Of a DNA stretch of 64,000 nt, positions 61,860 to 64,000 are shown in pieces. The DNA comes from Methylomarinovum caldicuralii (GTDB lineage: Bacteria > Pseudomonadota > Gammaproteobacteria > Methylococcales > Methylothermaceae). The number at the start of each line of letters is the position of its first letter. Within the stretch, counting starts at the first letter, position 1. The notes below the pieces were generated by a model that saw only the letters and a program-made list of their open reading frames with translations, was not told the DNA's origin and ran no database searches. A program made the translations under genes and the position numbers. Where the stretch lies: positions 558,001 to 622,000 of the forward strand of contig NZ_AP024714.1 in NCBI RefSeq assembly GCF_033126985.1, read 5' to 3'.

Positions 61860-62771
61860 TCACACCCACTTGCGGGCGCGGTTGAAGGCCTCGTGGAAGT
61901 CGAAGTAAACCGGTTTCTCGGTCTGCAGCAGATCGCGCAGCATGGCGTTCTGGATTTTGTACTTGAGGTTGCCGACCGCCAGCGGACCGACCGCCACCGC
62001 GCCGGGGCTGTTGGGGGCGGTGCTCAGCGGCGTCCCCATGTCGCGGGGTTTGACGCCGGCGATCCCCGCCGGCGGCACCGCGTTGACGTCGCCGACTACC
62101 TTGAGGCGGCGGGCGTCTTCGAGGATTTCCTCGTCGAGGACCTGGATTCCGGCCTTGGTGGTGTTGAAGATGATGTCCGCCCGTCTCACCAGCCAGGCCT
62201 TGCTGGCCCCGGAGCTGGCGAAGGTTCCCTTGATGTTGCAGCCGCAGCGGCGGCTGTATTCCGAGGCGATCTGCATCGCCGTGTCCAGGCTCAGGTGATC
62301 GACGATGGTGACGTCGGCCCCCGCCAGGGCGGCGATGACGCCGGTGGAAATCCCCACCGGCCCGGTGCCGCCGAAGACGATGGCACGGCAGCCTTGCATC
62401 TCCAGCCCGTGTTTTTCCTTGAGCTGCTTCTCCACCGCCGCCACCAGCGCCGTGGCGGTGGTGAAAGCCCCGGACGGGTCGGCCAGAACAGAAACCTCAA
62501 AGGGCGGCACCATCGCCTTCTGGACGGTTTCCATCATGTCGAGGGCGAGGCCGATGTCGCGGCCGCCGATGAAGATGGCGGTCCGTTTCACCCCGGAGGG
62601 TCCGCGGGAGAAGATGATGTCCTGGGTCAGCCCGTAAACCTGATCCGGTTCGACATTGGCGTGGGGGAAGATCATGTCGAAACCGGCATCGACCGCCATG
62701 TTGATGTCGAACGGGCTGACCTGAGGCCGGGGGCTGAGCATGTGGAGTACGGTGCGCGTGGTCATCGGCAT
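61860..62771 (-). CDS. mtdB: Methylene-tetrahydromethanopterin dehydrogenase, MtdB-type (copy 2)
   Basis: Oxidises methylene-H4MPT with NAD(P)+ in formaldehyde oxidation. 303 residues. It begins with TVLHMLSPRPQVSPFDINMA, has IIFSRGPSGVKRTAIFIGGRD, DPSGAFTTATALVAAVE, the Rossmann GGTGPVGISTG and VVGDVNAVPPAGIAGVKP. It overlaps the stop of the upstream paralogue by one base (TAATG). It differs from that copy mainly in the cofactor domain (VDHLSLD versus LGRQQEK after the Rossmann strand), so cofactor preference may differ. An ATG two codons later is an alternative start. Confidence 0.88.
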   Translation of the reverse strand: MPMTTRTVLHMLSPRPQVSPFDINMAVDAGFDMIFPHANVEPDQVYGLTQDIIFSRGPSGVKRTAIFIGGRDIGLALDMMETVQKAMVPPFEVSVLADPSGAFTTATALVAAVEKQLKEKHGLEMQGCRAIVFGGTGPVGISTGVIAALAGADVTIVDHLSLDTAMQIASEYSRRCGCNIKGTFASSGASKAWLVRRADIIFNTTKAGIQVLDEEILEDARRLKVVGDVNAVPPAGIAGVKPRDMGTPLSTAPNSPGAVAVGPLAVGNLKYKIQNAMLRDLLQTEKPVYFDFHEAFNRARKWV

Positions 62772-63682
62772 TATCCTCGTTTGGCTTGAACGATTTCCCG
62801 GGCCGTTGCGAAGGCTTCGTCGAAGGCTAGATAGACCGGCTTTTCGGTTTCACGCATCTGTCTGAGCAGGCGGGCGTGGGTCTGGTATTTGATATTGCCG
62901 ATGGCCAGGGCACCGATGCCCACCGCCCCCGAGGGGGAATCCTCGATCGGCGCGCCGTCGGCCTGCGGGTCGATGCCGGCTATCCCTGGCGGCGGCACCG
63001 CGTTGACGTCGGCGGCTACCATCAGCTTGGTGGCGGCGGTGACCTGTTCGGCGGTCAGCAACTGAATGCCGGCCGCCCCGGTGGCGAAGATGACCTCGGC
63101 CTCCGGCAACAGCTCCGGCAGTTTGTCGTTGCCCAGCCCCTTGATGCGGGTCTGGCCCTGGCCGAAGAACTCATTGCACAGTTTGGCAATACGCTCGGAC
63201 TTTTCCTGCTGGCGGCCAAGGATGCTCACGTCGCAGCCGGCCTTGGCGCACAGGACCGCGGCGATCTGGCCCACGGGACCGGTGCCGGCGAGAATCAGCA
63301 CCTTGCAACCGCTCAGGGTGGTGTCGAACTTGTCCGCAAGTTCGCGCTCGGCGGCGGCGACCATGGCGGCGGCGGTGGTGAAAGCACCGGAGGGATCGGC
63401 CAGGACCGAAATCTCGAAGGGCGGCACCATCGAGGTGCGGGCGGTCTCGAGCATCTTCATCGCCGCCTCGGGATCGCGCCCGCCGATGAAGGCGGCGGTG
63501 CGCTTGACGCCCTTGGGTCCACGGGAGAAGATCGCATCCTGGATCAGGCCCTGAACCTCGCCTTCTTCCACCTGCAGGTACGGCATGGTTACCTGCCAGC
63601 CGGCGTCCTGGGCCATGTTGACATCGAAGGGGCTGAGATTCTTCTCCGTGGTGAGCATGTGAAGGATGTAGGGTTTTTCCAT
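62771..63682 (-). CDS. mtdB: Methylene-tetrahydromethanopterin dehydrogenase MtdB (copy 1)
   Basis: 303 residues, paralogue of the downstream gene. YILHMLTTEKNLSPFDVNMA, AIFSRGPKGVKRTAAFIGGRD, VLADPSGAFTTAAAMVAAAE, LAGTGPVGQIAAVL and AADVNAVPPPGIAGIDPQ match MtdB of methylotrophs. The Arg after the Rossmann strand (ILGRQQEK) fits NADP binding. Divergent from the RibD-type gene, 83 bases away. Which copy serves H4MPT and which might serve another pterin cannot be told here. Confidence 0.9.
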   Translation of the reverse strand: MEKPYILHMLTTEKNLSPFDVNMAQDAGWQVTMPYLQVEEGEVQGLIQDAIFSRGPKGVKRTAAFIGGRDPEAAMKMLETARTSMVPPFEISVLADPSGAFTTAAAMVAAAERELADKFDTTLSGCKVLILAGTGPVGQIAAVLCAKAGCDVSILGRQQEKSERIAKLCNEFFGQGQTRIKGLGNDKLPELLPEAEVIFATGAAGIQLLTAEQVTAATKLMVAADVNAVPPPGIAGIDPQADGAPIEDSPSGAVGIGALAIGNIKYQTHARLLRQMRETEKPVYLAFDEAFATAREIVQAKRG

Positions 63683-63765
63683 CGGACGGACTCTTGTTCT
63701 TGTTGACCGGAAACCGTTGCAGCGCGCCGCAGACGGCAGATTTCACCAATTATTACGTGGCCGAT

Positions 63766-64000
63766 ATGCAAAAACAAATTTTTCGTCTCTATCCCGCGCC
63801 CTTTGCGGAAGTCCCGCTGTCCGGGCTGTATCTGCAGCACCGGGTCTTCACGTTGGGATCGCCGCAAAAGCCTTTCGTCTATGCCAATTTCCTCGCCAGC
63901 CTCGACGGCCGCATCGCCCTGGAGGATCTGCACACGGGCCAGCCCTATCTGCCCAAGAGCCTGACCACCCCGGCCGACTTCCGCCTGTTTCTGGAGCTGG
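63766..64000 (+). CDS. RibD C-terminal-type (pyrimidine/dihydropterin) reductase, partial
   Basis: The first 78 residues are visible: MQKQIFRLYPAPF, then FVYANFLASLDGRIALED, the RibD_C/dihydrofolate-reductase-like NADPH-binding start. Next to mtdB, a role in tetrahydromethanopterin synthesis (a dihydromethanopterin-reductase-like step) is a reasonable guess. A riboflavin-type reductase is the alternative. The rest lies outside the window. Confidence 0.7.
   Translation, partial: MQKQIFRLYPAPFAEVPLSGLYLQHRVFTLGSPQKPFVYANFLASLDGRIALEDLHTGQPYLPKSLTTPADFRLFLEL

Overview
The window reads as chromosomal DNA of a high-GC gammaproteobacterium, most likely a methanotroph or methylotroph. The housekeeping genes (clpS-clpA-infA, recF-gyrB, lgt-thyA-folA, guaB-guaA, cmoA/cmoB, mla, fimT-pilVWX-pilY1-pilE) are of gammaproteobacterial type. 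The C1 evidence is two tandem MtdB-type methylene-tetrahydromethanopterin dehydrogenases at the right end and an MxaD-like protein next to a YVTN beta-propeller. The organism call is inference from gene content only.

Layout. 1-9 kb: acetolactate synthase (cut by the window edge), yihY, infA, clpA, clpS, a membrane c-type cytochrome-like protein, a Nudix hydrolase, mnmA and purB. 9-16 kb: mtaB, cysZ, an exosortase-associated acyltransferase, a complete IS4-family element (11920-13375, 9-bp target duplication), a quinone oxidoreductase and an unknown protein. 16-25 kb: recF, gyrB, lgt, thyA, folA, apaH, an ankyrin protein and mpl. Four parS-like sites sit here, one in the 3' end of recF and three in and just after the 3' end of mpl, so the segment probably lies in the origin-proximal ParB-loading zone. 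25-28 kb: a stress cluster (hdeD, an unknown gene, yfdX, and a divergent DUF1269-like gene). 28-34 kb: nqrC-nqrF, tRNA-Thr(CGT), a four-gene operon with MxaD-like and YVTN proteins, and sbcB. 34-44 kb: guaBA, tadA, mltF, aroE, hemB, mlaC, hemF. 43-47 kb: cmoA and cmoB separated by an unknown gene and a diguanylate cyclase. 47-57 kb: a hydrolase, a membrane protein and the type IV pilus minor-pilin operon fimT-pilV-pilW-pilX-pilY1-pilE. 57-64 kb: Uma2 nuclease, MgtC-like membrane protein, Lon-like protease, UspA-like protein, two mtdB paralogues and the start of a RibD-type reductase.

The most unusual observation is in pilY1. It is split by a 1001-bp internal piece of the same IS4-family element. 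The piece lacks both terminal inverted repeats and is identical to the complete copy except for one base. Taking out 1003 bp (piece plus a flanking GA) rejoins pilY1 in frame. Both copies also need a -1 frameshift at a run of six T near the transposase start, which suggests programmed slippage rather than decay.

Other points of interest: an nqrC-nqrF pair without the other Nqr subunits, the methanol-oxidation-like operon at 30.3-32.5 kb, the hdeD/unknown/yfdX stress operon, an orphan valine-rich leader-like ORF with a strong terminator after purB, a nested palindromic element between guaA and tadA, and a tandem duplication over the hemB start codon.
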